From: an uncultured Bacilli bacterium | Lineage (GTDB): Bacteria > Bacillota_I > Bacilli_A > RF39 > UBA660 | NCBI GenBank assembly: GCA_934090685.1 | Contig: CAKOJN010000001.1 | Span: forward strand, 62,001 to 126,000 | Direction of reading: 5' to 3' | Length of the DNA stretch: 64,000 nt | In this document: positions 25,296 to 33,568 of the stretch, piece after piece | Layout: each line of letters starts with the position of its first letter | Numbering within the stretch: position 1 is the first letter of the stretch | Translations under genes and position numbers: made by a program | The notes under the pieces: generated by a model | Database searches by the model: none | Seen by the model: only the letters and a program-made list of their open reading frames with translations | Told to the model about the DNA's origin: nothing

Positions 25296-27171
25296 TAGTC
25301 ATTCCTCCTCCAAGTGAATATGATATTTCACTTTCTATATTTTTTAATACTTCTTCATTGATATAACTACCTTTAGTTATTGCGAATAAAAGCATTTCTT
25401 CATTAAATGTATGATATTGTTCATATAAGATACTTGCTATTCTAAGTACTTTAAATCTAGATATAATTTGATCTTTAAACATATAAATAAATCTACTTTT
25501 CTTATTATCATTTTCTAACTTAACGATAAGTGGTAATGATAATACTTCCTCATCATGATCTATTTTATCACTATAATCTACTATCTCTACATACTTTTCA
25601 TAATTAGGTATGTCTTGACTCACATCAACAAAATTTTCTGTAATAAAATCAAAGACTTGTTTATCTGTACAATTAATTCCTAATCCAACGTGTTTCATTT
25701 GTTCACTAATTGATGTTTTAGCAAAACCACCGCCACGTTCTTTATTTACAATAAATCCATAGTATTCATGTGGTCTTGACTTTAATTTTAAATAAGATAA
25801 GTATTGGAAGAATCCTTTATCTGAATTTAAAAATCTAGTTGGTGCATACTTAATCAGATTACAATCTTTATCGTTAGAACCTATACCATTTAATATACCA
25901 ACTTCTATAGATAAATCACATTTTTCTAATAATTTAGATGCACCCAACATACTTGGTGAACTGTTTTTAGCAACCTCAAAGAAACCATATTTCTTATATA
26001 TTTCATAGTTTTCTTTAATTTTAATAGGATTTGTTTTTAATAATTTGTAATTAGTTCTATCGGTTAAAGAAACTGGGAATCCCTTACTTTGTAAAAATCT
26101 TTCATTTTCGATCATATCATCATAAGATATAATTTGTGAATCATATTTTAATGTTCCAGGTGTTTTTTGTCCAGGCAAACGTTTAGAGTTCTTTTTTGTT
26201 TTCCTAATTTCCTTTTTATTTAAATTATTTATCCACACACTTGATGTATCAAAGAATATCTGGTATAGTTTACCATCAATACTTAATTGTTCATATCTTT
26301 GCATAACATATTCTTTATTACCATAAACAAGTATTGTCAATAATGTAGGTTCAGTAAAATACTCAAGTAAAGTATGTGCTGAATTAACATTAACGCTCTT
26401 CATATATTCTAATATTTCAAGTGCTGATGATAAATTAATATTTCTTTCGATTTCTTCTTTATGTTTTTTACTAGCTTTAATAAATCCATCAGAAAGACCA
26501 TTATCCTTAAAGAATTTAACAACTTCTTCATATGGAACTGATTCTATTTCTTTGCTTTTAGAAGACATACGCTCTTCATTATATTCTTTGAACTTTATTA
26601 ACATTTGACTTTTAGTAGCATAAGATAAATCTTTTGATGAAGTTACAATATCATATACTACTTGAAAATCATCTTCATCTAAAATATCTAAATTATCTGG
26701 ATCTTTTATTTTTTCAATTAAACACTCAAGTGCTATATATTTTTCTGTTAAAACATCATATTCTTCATTTTCTGATGAGATAACTTTCTTATGTTCACTC
26801 ATCTTTTCTTTCATTTGAGCTATTAATGACTTCAAATTAGAAATATACGTTTTTAATTCACTTTCTTGTTCTTTAGTAAGTTCTACAGGTAAACCAATTT
26901 TTTTAGCATTTAATGTAACAATAATATTTTTTAAATTATTTTTAACATTTCCATATCCATATTCTAATAATATAGCACATACATAATCAGAATCAAATTT
27001 AAATGAACTTTCAGTTTTACCATCTAATACATTAAGTAATGTTTCACAAGCATGTAGTTTAGGTTGTAATTTATCATATTCATCCTGACTAGTTCTTTTA
27101 TTTTTAACAATAGATTCACACTTATCATAATATTCTTTTGCTTTAATTTCTAAAACGTTATCTAATTTCAT
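25282..27171 (-). CDS. Unrecognised 629-residue helical protein
   Basis: Not recognised. It is soluble and largely helical, with a coiled-coil-like stretch at about residues 100-150 (ELKTYISNLKSLIAQMKEKM). A basic segment (KEIRKTKKNSKRLPGQK, about residue 330) is followed by KTPGTLKYDSQIISYDDMIEN. The region NYEIYKKYGFFEVAKNSSPSMLGASKLL repeats a pattern like that in the 97-residue partner. ATG at 27171 with GGTGAAC upstream was chosen over an in-frame ATG 15 bases earlier that overlaps the previous stop. No catalytic motif is visible. Confidence 0.6.
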   Translation of the reverse strand: MKLDNVLEIKAKEYYDKCESIVKNKRTSQDEYDKLQPKLHACETLLNVLDGKTESSFKFDSDYVCAILLEYGYGNVKNNLKNIIVTLNAKKIGLPVELTKEQESELKTYISNLKSLIAQMKEKMSEHKKVISSENEEYDVLTEKYIALECLIEKIKDPDNLDILDEDDFQVVYDIVTSSKDLSYATKSQMLIKFKEYNEERMSSKSKEIESVPYEEVVKFFKDNGLSDGFIKASKKHKEEIERNINLSSALEILEYMKSVNVNSAHTLLEYFTEPTLLTILVYGNKEYVMQRYEQLSIDGKLYQIFFDTSSVWINNLNKKEIRKTKKNSKRLPGQKTPGTLKYDSQIISYDDMIENERFLQSKGFPVSLTDRTNYKLLKTNPIKIKENYEIYKKYGFFEVAKNSSPSMLGASKLLEKCDLSIEVGILNGIGSNDKDCNLIKYAPTRFLNSDKGFFQYLSYLKLKSRPHEYYGFIVNKERGGGFAKTSISEQMKHVGLGINCTDKQVFDFITENFVDVSQDIPNYEKYVEIVDYSDKIDHDEEVLSLPLIVKLENDNKKSRFIYMFKDQIISRFKVLRIASILYEQYHTFNEEMLLFAITKGSYINEEVLKNIESEISYSLGGGMTNGLS

Positions 27172-27179
27172 AAGTTCAC

Positions 27180-27377
27180 CTACCATTCCACTAATAGATC
27201 ATACATTTTTAAATATATAGAAAAATCTTCATTTCTATTTTTAAATAAATCATACATTTTTTCTTTATTCATTCCAAGAGCAAAAGATAAATCATCTAAA
27301 TCAACTTTCTTTTTAGAAATAAGATCTAAACATTCATTCTTAATTTGATTAAACAATATATTTAATTTATCACTCAT
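27180..27377 (-). CDS. Small helix-turn-helix-like protein
   Basis: A 65-residue protein with the pattern VDLDDLSFALGMNKEKMYDLF, which reads like a short helix-turn-helix of the kind used in DNA-binding regulators. The rest is helical. It overlaps the upstream gene by 4 bases (ATGA) and is 8 bases from the next. It could regulate the operon; this is inference only. Confidence 0.5.
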   Translation of the reverse strand: MSDKLNILFNQIKNECLDLISKKKVDLDDLSFALGMNKEKMYDLFKNRNEDFSIYLKMYDLLVEW

Positions 27378-28741
27378 AATACTGCCTCACTTTCATCAAG
27401 TGTCATGTTAAATCTAAGTTCATCTTGCTCTCTAATCATTTCCATTTTTTCTTCTTTACTTAATTTTTTAAAATCTTCCTTAATTCTTTTAATATAATCT
27501 ATATATTTCTTTTCTATATTAATTGTTTTACTATATATATTTTTTAAAGTTTCACAAGTTAATAGAAGTACCATATCATCATCAAGTCTTATATATGAGC
27601 AACCAATATTACCTGATTTATTTACTAATACCGGTGTTATTGTTCCATTAACTAAAGAAGATTTAATTCCACCTTTTATAGAATCATATTGACCATTTTC
27701 AAGTTTATTTATTAATATTTCTATTCTCTTTTTATCATCACTATCAAACTCTGACATATCAAATAATAACCTACCATGAGTATCAGTAAGATATAAGATA
27801 TTTGAAGGTTTTTGAGACTCTTTACTTTGCACTATCTGAGTTTTAATATTGTTTGCTTCAGTTATTATTGCTTCCATTTCATTTAAACAAATTTCATATA
27901 ATTCTCTATCAGATATAGTTCCATTTGTATTTATAGTTTTAATATCTTCAATTGATTTAGCAACACAATATAGGCAAGCAATCATAGCGCCTTCTTTATA
28001 TGAATAATTTCTAATACATTCTAAAAATTCTTCTCCACATGCCTTAACTGCTTCAAAATGATAACTTAATTGACTAGCATTTTTACCTTCAAATAGATAA
28101 TAAAATTCATTCTTAAGTTCATTTGCTTGCTTTGATAATTCATCAAACCTTGCCACTAAGTCACTAAAATCTACTGTTTCTTCCTTAGTTTCTACAGAAG
28201 ATATAATGCTTTCTAATGATGGTGTTGTTTCTTTTTTAACAAACTTTGTACTTTCAAATGCTTTTAATGCAAGCAAATTCAATTTATCTTCTTCAGATAA
28301 ATCACTTGCATTTAATAAAGAAACATAATAATCAAAATCAACTTCCTTATTATCAATTATATTTTTAACTTTATTTATTTCATCTAATAATTCTGCTTTT
28401 TTAATATTATTACTTTGAACACGATTAGCACTATTTAATATATCACTTCTCTTTATAGCATTTATAGCATTATAAACTTGTGGAGCTTCATATGCGCCAG
28501 CATCTAAATAAAATTTTATTATTTCAAATTGTTTTAATACTGACTTATCTAATCTAGTAACAGTATCTTTATATTTTAACATCTCCCTAGCAGTCATTAC
28601 TTCTCTAACTTTAGTAAGTTCAGTTTCAGACTCGAGTTCCATAACAACTGCATCTAATGAACTTTGAAGTTTAAATAGATAAAATTTTAAATAATCATTA
28701 AAGTTTTTAACCGCCACATTTGAAGATTCAATATTATACAT
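27374..28741 (-). CDS. Unrecognised 455-residue protein, first gene of a four-gene operon
   Basis: Not recognised. Soluble, mostly helical, acidic. The N-terminal two thirds is a bundle of long helices (SDLVARFDELSKQANELKNEF). The C-terminal part has a beta-rich segment NILYLTDTHGRLLFDM and IGCSYIRLDDDMVLLLT, ending in helices. Hidden relation to a known fold is possible. It is the first gene behind a clear promoter and is coupled to the HTH-like gene by a 4-base overlap. The tight packing of all four genes suggests one complex or pathway. Confidence 0.6.
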   Translation of the reverse strand: MYNIESSNVAVKNFNDYLKFYLFKLQSSLDAVVMELESETELTKVREVMTAREMLKYKDTVTRLDKSVLKQFEIIKFYLDAGAYEAPQVYNAINAIKRSDILNSANRVQSNNIKKAELLDEINKVKNIIDNKEVDFDYYVSLLNASDLSEEDKLNLLALKAFESTKFVKKETTPSLESIISSVETKEETVDFSDLVARFDELSKQANELKNEFYYLFEGKNASQLSYHFEAVKACGEEFLECIRNYSYKEGAMIACLYCVAKSIEDIKTINTNGTISDRELYEICLNEMEAIITEANNIKTQIVQSKESQKPSNILYLTDTHGRLLFDMSEFDSDDKKRIEILINKLENGQYDSIKGGIKSSLVNGTITPVLVNKSGNIGCSYIRLDDDMVLLLTCETLKNIYSKTINIEKKYIDYIKRIKEDFKKLSKEEKMEMIREQDELRFNMTLDESEAVL

Positions 28742-28766
28742 ACTACTACCTCACTATTCTTTAATA

Positions 28767-28795
28767 ATTATACCATATATCGAATTATATAACAA
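28767..28795 (-). promoter_or_regulatory. Promoter of the four-gene unknown cluster
   Basis: Minus strand: TTGTTA (28790-28795), 17-base spacer, TATAAT (28767-28772), 26 bases before the ATG. Confidence 0.65.
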
Positions 28796-28801
28796 GAAAA
28801 A

Positions 28802-28824
28802 AACTCACTAAATGCTAGTAAGTT
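28802..28824 (-). terminator. Terminator of frr
   Basis: Nine-bp stem with one G-U pair (AACTTACTA/TAGTGAGTT on the RNA strand), 5-base loop, then TTTTTTT. It overlaps the frr stop. Confidence 0.75.
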
Positions 28825-29347
28825 CAGTTTCTTTTTCTTTAAATTTTTCTTCTACAATTTTATTATATTTATTTATTAAATCTTGTACTATTTCTAAACA
28901 CATGTCTTTTTCATCATCAGTCATTTCACTCTTTTTGATTTTATTATTTTCATCTTGTCTTACATTTCTAAGAGCAATTTTAGCCTCTTCTGCCATAGCT
29001 GATGCTTGACGCACATAATCTTTTCTTGTTTCACCAGTAAGCTCAGGAACAGTAAGCATAATTACTTCTCCATTATTAGTTGGTGCGATTCCTAAGTTTG
29101 CCTCATGTATTGCCTTTTCCATATTCTTTAGAGATGATTTATCAAAAGGTTTAATACTAAGTACTCTTGCTTCAGGAATACTTATAGTTGCTAAACTTTG
29201 AATAGGTGTTGGTGTTCCATAATAATCAACCATAATACCATTTAAAATATTAGGGTTTGCTCTACCTGCTCTAATAGTTACAAATTTACTTTCAAGATTT
29301 TCTATTACTTTATTCATTTTATTTTTAATTTCATTTTCATCAATCAT
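28808..29347 (-). CDS. frr: Ribosome recycling factor
   Basis: A 179-residue protein, slightly short of the usual 185. RRF splits the post-termination ribosome with EF-G. Conserved segments are VTIRAGRANPNILNGIMVDYYGTPTP, IQSLATISIPEARVLSIKPFD and GEVIMLTVPELTGETRKDYV, with helices at both ends. In Bacilli it usually follows pyrH. pyrH is not in the window. Confidence 0.97.
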   Translation of the reverse strand: MIDENEIKNKMNKVIENLESKFVTIRAGRANPNILNGIMVDYYGTPTPIQSLATISIPEARVLSIKPFDKSSLKNMEKAIHEANLGIAPTNNGEVIMLTVPELTGETRKDYVRQASAMAEEAKIALRNVRQDENNKIKKSEMTDDEKDMCLEIVQDLINKYNKIVEEKFKEKETELTSI

Positions 29348-29398
29348 AGTTTTCCTCCATTAATATTATATAAATAATTAAGTTTCAAATCAACTAAA

Positions 29399-29424
29399 AA
29401 GTACACATTTATATCTGTGTACTT
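29399..29424 (-). terminator. Terminator of the lysis pair
   Basis: Eight-bp stem AAGTACAC/GTGTACTT, 10-base loop, then TTTTTAG on the minus strand. Confidence 0.75.
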
Positions 29425-29428
29425 ATGA

Positions 29429-30055
29429 TTAATCTTTTATTATTAGTTTTTCTCCTTCGTTTAAATATATCTTATACATACCACTCTTATTACAAATATA
29501 TTCGAATAATGTATCATCTACAGTAGGTTTTACATCTTCATCTTTTTTTACAGGTTCATTATTAATAGGTTCTTCCACTTTCTTATCCTCACTTTCTAAT
29601 AACATAGGTTTATATTTATTTAATGTGTTTTTACCAACCTCTTGATTTTTAGTATAATATGTATACTTTAATGGATTTACCTTTGTACCATTTATAATAA
29701 CCTCATAATGACAGTGTACTCCGAATGAATATCCAGTATTACCCATAATTCCAAGAACGTCTCCTGTTTTTACTTTATCTCCTACTTTTACTCTAATACT
29801 ATCGTACTTTAAATGAGCAACTAGTGTAACAACACCATCACCATGATTTATTTTAATATAATTACCATATGTCTTACTTGATGTATTTCTTGTCCTAATA
29901 CTATTTTTAACATAAGTAACCACCCCATCATATGGTGCCAAAATCTTATGATTAGGTCCACCATTACCAGTACTCCAACCCATATCAATCGCTTTATGAG
30001 ATGATTTATATCCTTGGGTGATTCCGATATAATCACATGGGAATATTAATTTCAT
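29429..30055 (-). CDS. M23 family metallopeptidase, endolysin-like
   Basis: A 208-residue zinc peptidase of the LytM/M23 type that cuts peptide cross-bridges in peptidoglycan. The zinc ligands are visible: SSHKAIDMG (His20, Asp24) and GVHCHYE (His114 and His116), with VAHLKYD (His81). There is no signal peptide or membrane helix, so export would depend on the adjacent holin-like protein, as in phage endolysins. A charged linker (about 150-175) and a small C-terminal part (FEYICNKSGMYKIYL) could bind the wall. The holin gene ends 2 bases upstream. No phage structural genes are nearby. Confidence 0.85.
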   Translation of the reverse strand: MKLIFPCDYIGITQGYKSSHKAIDMGWSTGNGGPNHKILAPYDGVVTYVKNSIRTRNTSSKTYGNYIKINHGDGVVTLVAHLKYDSIRVKVGDKVKTGDVLGIMGNTGYSFGVHCHYEVIINGTKVNPLKYTYYTKNQEVGKNTLNKYKPMLLESEDKKVEEPINNEPVKKDEDVKPTVDDTLFEYICNKSGMYKIYLNEGEKLIIKD

Positions 30056-30057
30056 AT

Positions 30058-30372
30058 TTAATCCCTCTTGATCTCAGTAACATTTTGTAATTTAGAATAT
30101 GATGCAAATATTTTATCCTCAAATGCTTTATATAAAGAATCTGCTCCAAGAAAACTAAAAAGTCCTACCCATAAAGACTCTAAAATATCATATTTAGTAA
30201 ATGATAATGTAAAAACAACACCAAACAGCATAGATACAAAAAATGAAATATATAATAAACATGAGTTACATTTTATTATAGATGCAGTCTTAATCTTTTG
30301 AACAAATGCTGTGCTTAATATACTAGATGCGCAAGCTATAACAAGTAACATTTTAATCAAATCAACATTCAT
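30058..30372 (-). CDS. Holin-like small membrane protein
   Basis: A 104-residue protein with three hydrophobic stretches: residues about 6-22, 38-57 and 70-83. A charged C-terminus (KLQNVTEIKRD) follows. Size, topology and position just before an M23 endolysin fit a phage holin, which lets the enzyme reach the wall. GGTGAAG lies 5 bases before the ATG at 30372. An upstream in-frame ATG overlaps that site and was rejected. Confidence 0.6.
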   Translation of the reverse strand: MNVDLIKMLLVIACASSILSTAFVQKIKTASIIKCNSCLLYISFFVSMLFGVVFTLSFTKYDILESLWVGLFSFLGADSLYKAFEDKIFASYSKLQNVTEIKRD

Positions 30373-30402
30373 AATTTCTTCACCCATTATATTTTATTAT
30401 AA

Positions 30403-30442
30403 AAAAAGATTATTGAGTATTACAGACAACTAATAATCTTTT
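30403..30442 (-). terminator. Terminator of the HIT gene
   Basis: Twelve-bp stem AAAAAGATTATT/AATAATCTTTTT with a long loop, then a T run on the minus strand. It overlaps the HIT stop region. Confidence 0.7.
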
Positions 30443-30792
30443 TTATTTGGTATTACACCTCTTATTCCACCTCTAGGATTTTCAATATCATTATCATATC
30501 TAGGTATTATATGCATATGAACATGCATGATACTTTGACCTGCAGAAACGCCACAATTAAAGCCAATATTATATCCGGTTGGCTTATACTTATTATCAAT
30601 ATATTCTTTGCACTTAGAAAGAAGATTAAACATAGACTCTTTCTCTTCATAAGTAGTATCAAATAATGTTTCTTTATGTTCTTTTGTTATGATAAGCATG
30701 TGTCCTTCACTAACCGGAAATTCATCAAAAAAAGCTATCGCATTTTCATTTTCAAATATAGGTTTTATTTTATTACAAAATATGCAATTCAT
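30430..30792 (-). CDS. HIT-family nucleotide hydrolase
   Basis: A 120-residue histidine-triad protein. The triad HVHMHIIPRYDND is near the end, and the N-terminal CIFCNK is the zinc-binding start of Hint/HinT-type members. Such proteins hydrolyse nucleoside phosphoramidates or dinucleotides. GGAGG precedes the ATG. It lies in its own unit, with a terminator after it. Confidence 0.93.
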   Translation of the reverse strand: MNCIFCNKIKPIFENENAIAFFDEFPVSEGHMLIITKEHKETLFDTTYEEKESMFNLLSKCKEYIDNKYKPTGYNIGFNCGVSAGQSIMHVHMHIIPRYDNDIENPRGGIRGVIPNKKDY

Positions 30793-30821
30793 TCTTCCTC
30801 CATTTATATTTTATCAAAAAA

Positions 30822-30850
30822 AGGAAATCCCATCAATGATGGAATTTCAT
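30822..30850 (-). terminator. Terminator of the 205-residue gene
   Basis: Twelve-bp stem (GAAATTCCATCA/TGATGGGATTTC with one G-U pair on the RNA strand), 1-base centre region, then CTTTTTTT. It overlaps the stop. Confidence 0.7.
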
Positions 30851-31464
30851 CTATTTCTTTTAGAAGATAAAGCATAACAATAAATATCATCTATTATGCC
30901 ATATTCTTCATTAACTTCACCTAACAATTTATCTTTTAACTCTTTCATTTGTTTTAATCTTTTATTAATATCATGGTCATAAATACTACCATATACACCT
31001 ACAGCGATATTTTTTCCACTATTATGTAACATCTCCCAGTTCCTTATATCACTTTGAGTATAAGGATTATGAGTTATAAATCTATTAATATTTGAGCCAA
31101 TTAGTTCTAATTTGCCATTAGTTACCATAGCAGGACCATGTCCAAATCCACGAGCAGAAAATTCTCCTTTAATTACTTTACCATTAGTCTTATTTTCTAA
31201 ACCTTCTGAGTATGGCGTAATAATATTAGCGCTAGTGCACTCAGCAAGTGAATCATACATGCCTTTCCCAATTTCTACTGAAAAAGAGTCATATGTTTGA
31301 CCATTCATATAATCTAATAATGTTATAAACTTCCAACTAACTAACTTATTTTCTTTTATCCAAGAACAAAACTCATTAACAAATTCCTCTGAATTAACAT
31401 TAGCATGTCTAATACCTCTGGCTTCCATAAATTGTTTAAGTAATTTATCTAAATATTTTTCCAT
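30847..31464 (-). CDS. Unrecognised 205-residue protein behind a structured leader
   Basis: Not recognised. Soluble and slightly basic at the end. Segments such as KGMYDSLAECTSANIITPYSE and FSARGFGHGPAMVTNGKLEL include conserved-looking Cys, His and Gly. The ribosome site contains a G6 run (AGGGGGG, 5 bases before the ATG at 31464). The transcript starts from a strong promoter at 31564-31592, and the leader (31465-31560) carries two hairpins, one terminator-like. The leader suggests regulated expression. The product role is unknown. Confidence 0.55.
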   Translation of the reverse strand: MEKYLDKLLKQFMEARGIRHANVNSEEFVNEFCSWIKENKLVSWKFITLLDYMNGQTYDSFSVEIGKGMYDSLAECTSANIITPYSEGLENKTNGKVIKGEFSARGFGHGPAMVTNGKLELIGSNINRFITHNPYTQSDIRNWEMLHNSGKNIAVGVYGSIYDHDINKRLKQMKELKDKLLGEVNEEYGIIDDIYCYALSSKRNR

Positions 31465-31490
31465 TTAAACCCCCCTTTTTAACAAAAATA

Positions 31491-31516
31491 GAGACCTGTC
31501 AATAAGAACAGGTCTC
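31491..31516 (-). terminator. Intrinsic terminator in the leader of the 205-residue gene
   Basis: Nine-bp perfect stem GAGACCTGT/ACAGGTCTC, 8-base loop, then TATTTTTGTT on the minus strand. It lies about 45 bases after the probable transcription start and 27 bases before the ATG, so it may act as an attenuator or end a small RNA. Confidence 0.7.
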
Positions 31517-31520
31517 AAAA

Positions 31521-31558
31521 CAGTTATAAGTTACCAAAACCCCTATGTCTCATAACTG
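31521..31558 (-). ncRNA. Candidate leader RNA element, 5' stem-loop
   Basis: Seven-bp stem CAGTTAT/ATAACTG encloses a 24-base loop containing the G-rich run CATAGGGGTTTTGG. It starts one or two bases after the predicted +1, directly before the terminator hairpin. The compact aptamer-plus-terminator layout resembles a small riboswitch or a short regulatory RNA. It matches no motif I can name. Confidence 0.45.
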
Positions 31559-31563
31559 CCCAT

Positions 31564-31592
31564 ATTATACCTTAAAGAGTTATAAAAGTCAA
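31564..31592 (-). promoter_or_regulatory. Promoter of the structured leader
   Basis: Minus strand: TTGACT (31587-31592), 17-base spacer, TATAAT (31564-31569), followed by the GGGCAG likely transcript start. Confidence 0.75.
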
Positions 31593-31616
31593 GAAAATAT
31601 CACTAAATGTATTTAT

Positions 31617-32372
31617 CTAATCACTAATGCTTATGATTGAATTTTGATTTTTAAACTCAAATTTTAATGTTTTATTTTTTTCTATTGGCATACTCATATC
31701 TATTTCTTCTTTATTAGGACAAAAATCATTTACTTGGATTGCTCTATTAACTATTTGTAAATATGATAAATAATTACGATATTTTTTAAGTTCATCAATA
31801 CTAGCATTAGCAATCAAATCTTCAAAATTTATTTTAATTTCTTTTTCTTTTTTATCTATAATTTTATATGTATGTTCTAAAAGCAAAGAATCTTTTTCTA
31901 TTAATTCTTCTTTAATAGCATCTTTTTGTTTCTCATATCTCGGAGTCATTTTCTCAATAAGTTGGTTAATTCTAATACAATTATATCTTTGTAACATTAT
32001 ACAGTATATATTCATAACCATAGCTGGTAAAACTATAATAGTAGTAGATAAAGATGCCGCCCCTAGAATTATTTTTATAAAACTAGGAAGAAATGCTAAT
32101 AATGCGAATATATGAATACCAGCATTTTTAAACAACTGTTTTTTAAATTTTTTAATATTTTCGAAACTCTTTTCCTTCCCTATATTATAATTACTAGCTG
32201 TGTTATATAAAGATTTTTTTCTTTCTTCCTTAGGCATTTTAAAAGTCAACGGGAGTGTTACTATATCACGTACGAAAAAGGCCATTTTTTTAAAAACTTT
32301 AATGCCTAGTAATTCATAAAGTTTCATTTCGATACTTTTATCTTTTTTAAAATGAAATCGAGCCTTATTCAT
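31617..32372 (-). CDS. Membrane protein with some resemblance to CrtO-type acyltransferases
   Basis: A 251-residue protein with two central hydrophobic segments (about 90-110 and 112-130). Around them lie MKLYELLGIKVFKKMAFFV near the start and IMLQRYNCIRINQL after the helices. This layout recalls the glycosyl-diaponeurosporenoate acyltransferase (CrtO) family, which has a similar KIKIKKWK start and QRYNRxRL motif. A long charged tail follows. The match is weak and catalysis is uncertain. It has a strong own promoter at 32402-32430. Confidence 0.4.
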   Translation of the reverse strand: MNKARFHFKKDKSIEMKLYELLGIKVFKKMAFFVRDIVTLPLTFKMPKEERKKSLYNTASNYNIGKEKSFENIKKFKKQLFKNAGIHIFALLAFLPSFIKIILGAASLSTTIIVLPAMVMNIYCIMLQRYNCIRINQLIEKMTPRYEKQKDAIKEELIEKDSLLLEHTYKIIDKKEKEIKINFEDLIANASIDELKKYRNYLSYLQIVNRAIQVNDFCPNKEEIDMSMPIEKNKTLKFEFKNQNSIISISD

Positions 32373-32401
32373 ATAATTTTCCCCTCTTCAAAAACACGCA
32401 T

Positions 32402-32430
32402 ATTATAATATAAAATGATGTTTTTGTCAA
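32402..32430 (-). promoter_or_regulatory. Promoter of the 251-residue membrane protein
   Basis: Minus strand: TTGACA (32425-32430), 17-base spacer, TATAAT (32402-32407). Confidence 0.7.
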
Positions 32431-32452
32431 TTAATACTAAAAAGGCAGATAA

Positions 32453-32998
32453 TTAATTTTTATTTTTCCTATACATAAAACATTCTTTATCATGTGAATA
32501 AATAACGCCTATTGCTTGTAAATAAGAATATATTATTGTTGAGCCAACAAACTTCATACCTCTTCTAATCAAATCTTTAGATATCAAATCAGACAAATCA
32601 TTTGTTACTTTGCCTATTTCATAAAGTGTTTTATTATTAGTAAATGTTATTAAATAATTATTAAAACTTCCATATTCTTGTTGTATGTTTTTAAATATTT
32701 TAGCGTTATTGATGCTTGCTTTTATCTTTAGTTTATTTCTAATTATTTTTTTATTTAAAAGTAATTCATTTATTTTATTTTCATCATAATTAATTATTTT
32801 ATCTATATCAAAATTATCATAAGCAACTTCAAAATCATTTCTTTTATTTAAAACACACTCCCATGACAAACCTGCTTGAAATGATTCTAGTATTAACATT
32901 TCAAATAAATATTTATCATTAAAGTTAGGTACTCCCCATTCTTTATCATGATATTCAATATATAAAAGATTAGTTTCATTACACCATCTGCATCTCAT
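32453..32998 (-). CDS. tag: DNA-3-methyladenine glycosylase I
   Basis: A 181-residue Tag glycosylase that removes 3-methyladenine from DNA. The start MRCRWCNETNLLYIEYHDKEWG gives the zinc Cys and the conserved HDxEWG. FEMLILESFQAGLSW is the helix-hairpin region with the catalytic Glu, and the end SHDKECF supplies the His and Cys zinc ligands. Its ATG overlaps the ogt stop by 4 bases, so the two alkylation-repair genes form one unit. Confidence 0.94.
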   Translation of the reverse strand: MRCRWCNETNLLYIEYHDKEWGVPNFNDKYLFEMLILESFQAGLSWECVLNKRNDFEVAYDNFDIDKIINYDENKINELLLNKKIIRNKLKIKASINNAKIFKNIQQEYGSFNNYLITFTNNKTLYEIGKVTNDLSDLISKDLIRRGMKFVGSTIIYSYLQAIGVIYSHDKECFMYRKNKN

Positions 32999-33541
32999 AG
33001 TTTATTACCTTTCTTTGGAATAAAATATTCTTTCATATCATTCTTTTCAAGTGTTAAAAGAGAAACTTTATTTTTAATTCCTCCTCCATAACCTGTTAGG
33101 TTTCCATTTTTACCTACTACTCTATGACATGGAATAATTATACATATAGGATTGTATCCAACTGCATTACCTACTGCCTGACTAGACATTTTTTTAATTC
33201 CTCTTTTTTTTTGCAATAATATTTGATATATCACTATAAGTAATTGTATGTCCATAAGAAATAGTATTCATTATATCAATTACTTCTTGTCTAAAAGGAG
33301 TTATATTATTAATTTTATATTTAGGTGTAAAATTAGGTTTATTTCCACTAAAATAAATATCTAACCAGTCATTTGTTTCTTTAAATATCGGTAAATTCTT
33401 TTCCTCACATTCAAGAGTATGCTTAGATTCATCTTTAGATCCTAAAAACCATAATCCCGTAAGATATTCACCATCACTATTCATTACTATATCATCAAAA
33501 CCATCTGGAGTTTTATATATTGATTTATAAGTCATAAACAC
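32995..33541 (-). pseudogene. ogt: Methylated-DNA-protein cysteine methyltransferase, frameshifted at an A9 run
   Basis: The first frame (to about 33194) has the N-terminal domain and ISYGHTITYSDISNIIAKK. The second frame has the rest, MSSQAVGNAVGYNPICIIIPCHRVVGKNGNLTGYGGG, with the active site PCHRV. The join falls at a run of nine A on the coding strand (plus-strand T at 33204-33212). With eight A the frame continues as AKKRGIKKMSSQAVG, the usual family sequence. This is a +1 frameshift, a sequencing error, or a site where polymerase slippage restores some product. The full protein would be about 181 residues. It repairs O6-methylguanine by transfer to Cys. Confidence 0.88.
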
Positions 33542-33568
33542 CTCACAATTGCCGTATATTATTATAAC

